Assembly: GCF_030287445.1 (NCBI RefSeq)
Contig: NZ_JASVWB010000001.1
Coordinates: forward strand, 1-64,000
Direction: 5' to 3'
DNA from: Streptomyces sp. ALI-76-A
Lineage (GTDB): Bacteria; Actinomycetota; Actinomycetes; Streptomycetales; Streptomycetaceae
Length of the DNA stretch: 64,000 bases
Part shown: piece after piece, positions 63,672 to 64,000 of the stretch
How positions within the stretch are numbered: the stretch's first letter is position 1
Layout: every line of letters begins with the position of its first letter
Notes under the pieces: model-generated
Told to the model about the DNA's origin: nothing
The model's input: the letters and a program-made list of their open reading frames with translations, nothing else
Databases searched by the model: none
Position numbers and translations under genes: made by a program

Positions 63672-64000
63672 CTAGCCGAAGTGTTCGGGCGCGGCGGTGG
63701 TGTGGGCGGTGGCGGCGACGCCGGTGTCAGGCGCGGTTTCGAAGTCAGGTACGGACAGGACCAGCAGGGCCACGTCGTCGCCGACTCCGTCGGGCAGTGA
63801 GGCCAGCAACGTGACGGTTTCTTCGACCAGGGCGGCGGCGGTCACGGGCCCTGTGCGCTGGTGGAGGAAGCCGGTCAGGCCGTCCTCGCCGAGCATGGCG
63901 CCCTGGGCAGTGTGGGCTTCGGTCAGCCCGTCGGTGTAGAGGAACAGGCCCTCTCCGCGGGCCAGGGAGAAGGTGCTCTGGGCGAAGTGTGCCTCGGGGA
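63672..64000 (-). CDS. RsbU/SpoIIE-type PP2C phosphatase, C-terminal part
   Basis: The gene runs off the window edge. The visible end has FSLARGEGLFLYTDGLTEAH, a PP2C metal-binding block, and LPDGVGDDVALLVLSVPDFE with the second aspartate pair. SpoIIE-like phosphatases dephosphorylate STAS proteins. It is five bases upstream of the STAS gene at 63289, so both are probably one operon. Confidence 0.9.
   Translation of the reverse strand, partial: PEAHFAQSTFSLARGEGLFLYTDGLTEAHTAQGAMLGEDGLTGFLHQRTGPVTAAALVEETVTLLASLPDGVGDDVALLVLSVPDFETAPDTGVAATAHTTAAPEHFG

Overview
The sequence is very GC-rich, with GTG starts, ATGA/GTGA gene overlaps and actinomycete accessory families (DUF6207, stand-alone STAS and HATPase regulators, an extra methionyl-tRNA synthetase, a type II Wadjet system). 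This points to Streptomyces or a close relative. The first 300 bases hold the stacked palindromes with short loops typical of an archetypal Streptomyces telomere. The window is therefore the left end of a linear replicon (chromosome arm or linear plasmid), running inward.

1-31.4 kb. Behind the telomere lie small membrane or soluble proteins, the N-terminal half of a telomere-linked helicase cut by a 181-bp inverted-repeat element, and a Tn5053/Tn7-like transposon remnant (TniA/TnsB-like transposase and a TnsC fragment). Next come three nuclease-like genes (PD-(D/E)xK-like, CoiA-like, secreted HNH), a translationally coupled trio of unknown genes, a ribbon-helix-helix/PIN-like toxin-antitoxin pair with a visible operator, and an AbiJ-like/Ser-Thr kinase fusion. 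The section ends with a complete four-gene Wadjet type II cassette (jetA-jetB-jetC-jetD) and a degenerate exonuclease-like gene. At 31443-31505 a second telomere-like sequence sits between two divergently oriented, truncated helicase genes. This looks like a scar of end-to-end joining of two linear replicons.

31.5-45 kb. This is an eroded accessory region: a DNA ligase tail, a frameshifted DUF6207 gene, a decayed NaeI-type restriction enzyme and an ISAs1 transposase remnant. Intact cargo includes a metG-type gene with a hairpin leader, a secreted-peptide/ABC-transporter operon and a GNAT acetyltransferase.

45-57 kb. This is a mobile-element nest. A pentapeptide-repeat gene is clipped by an IS256-family element. 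That element is split by an IS21-family element with a 5-bp target duplication, and the istA gene of the IS21 element is split by a group II intron. All of these boundaries can be placed to the base. A truncated monooxygenase-like gene, a second IS21-type element and an IS5-family element enclosing a SnoaL-like gene follow.

57-64 kb. This is a cluster of sigma-factor-control genes: STAS anti-anti-sigma proteins, HATPase anti-sigma kinases, a MEDS-HATPase protein, an ANTAR protein and the edge of an RsbU/SpoIIE-type phosphatase, plus a stand-alone ATP-dependent DNA ligase. Part of this module has an inverted, decayed copy at 55.5-57.4 kb.
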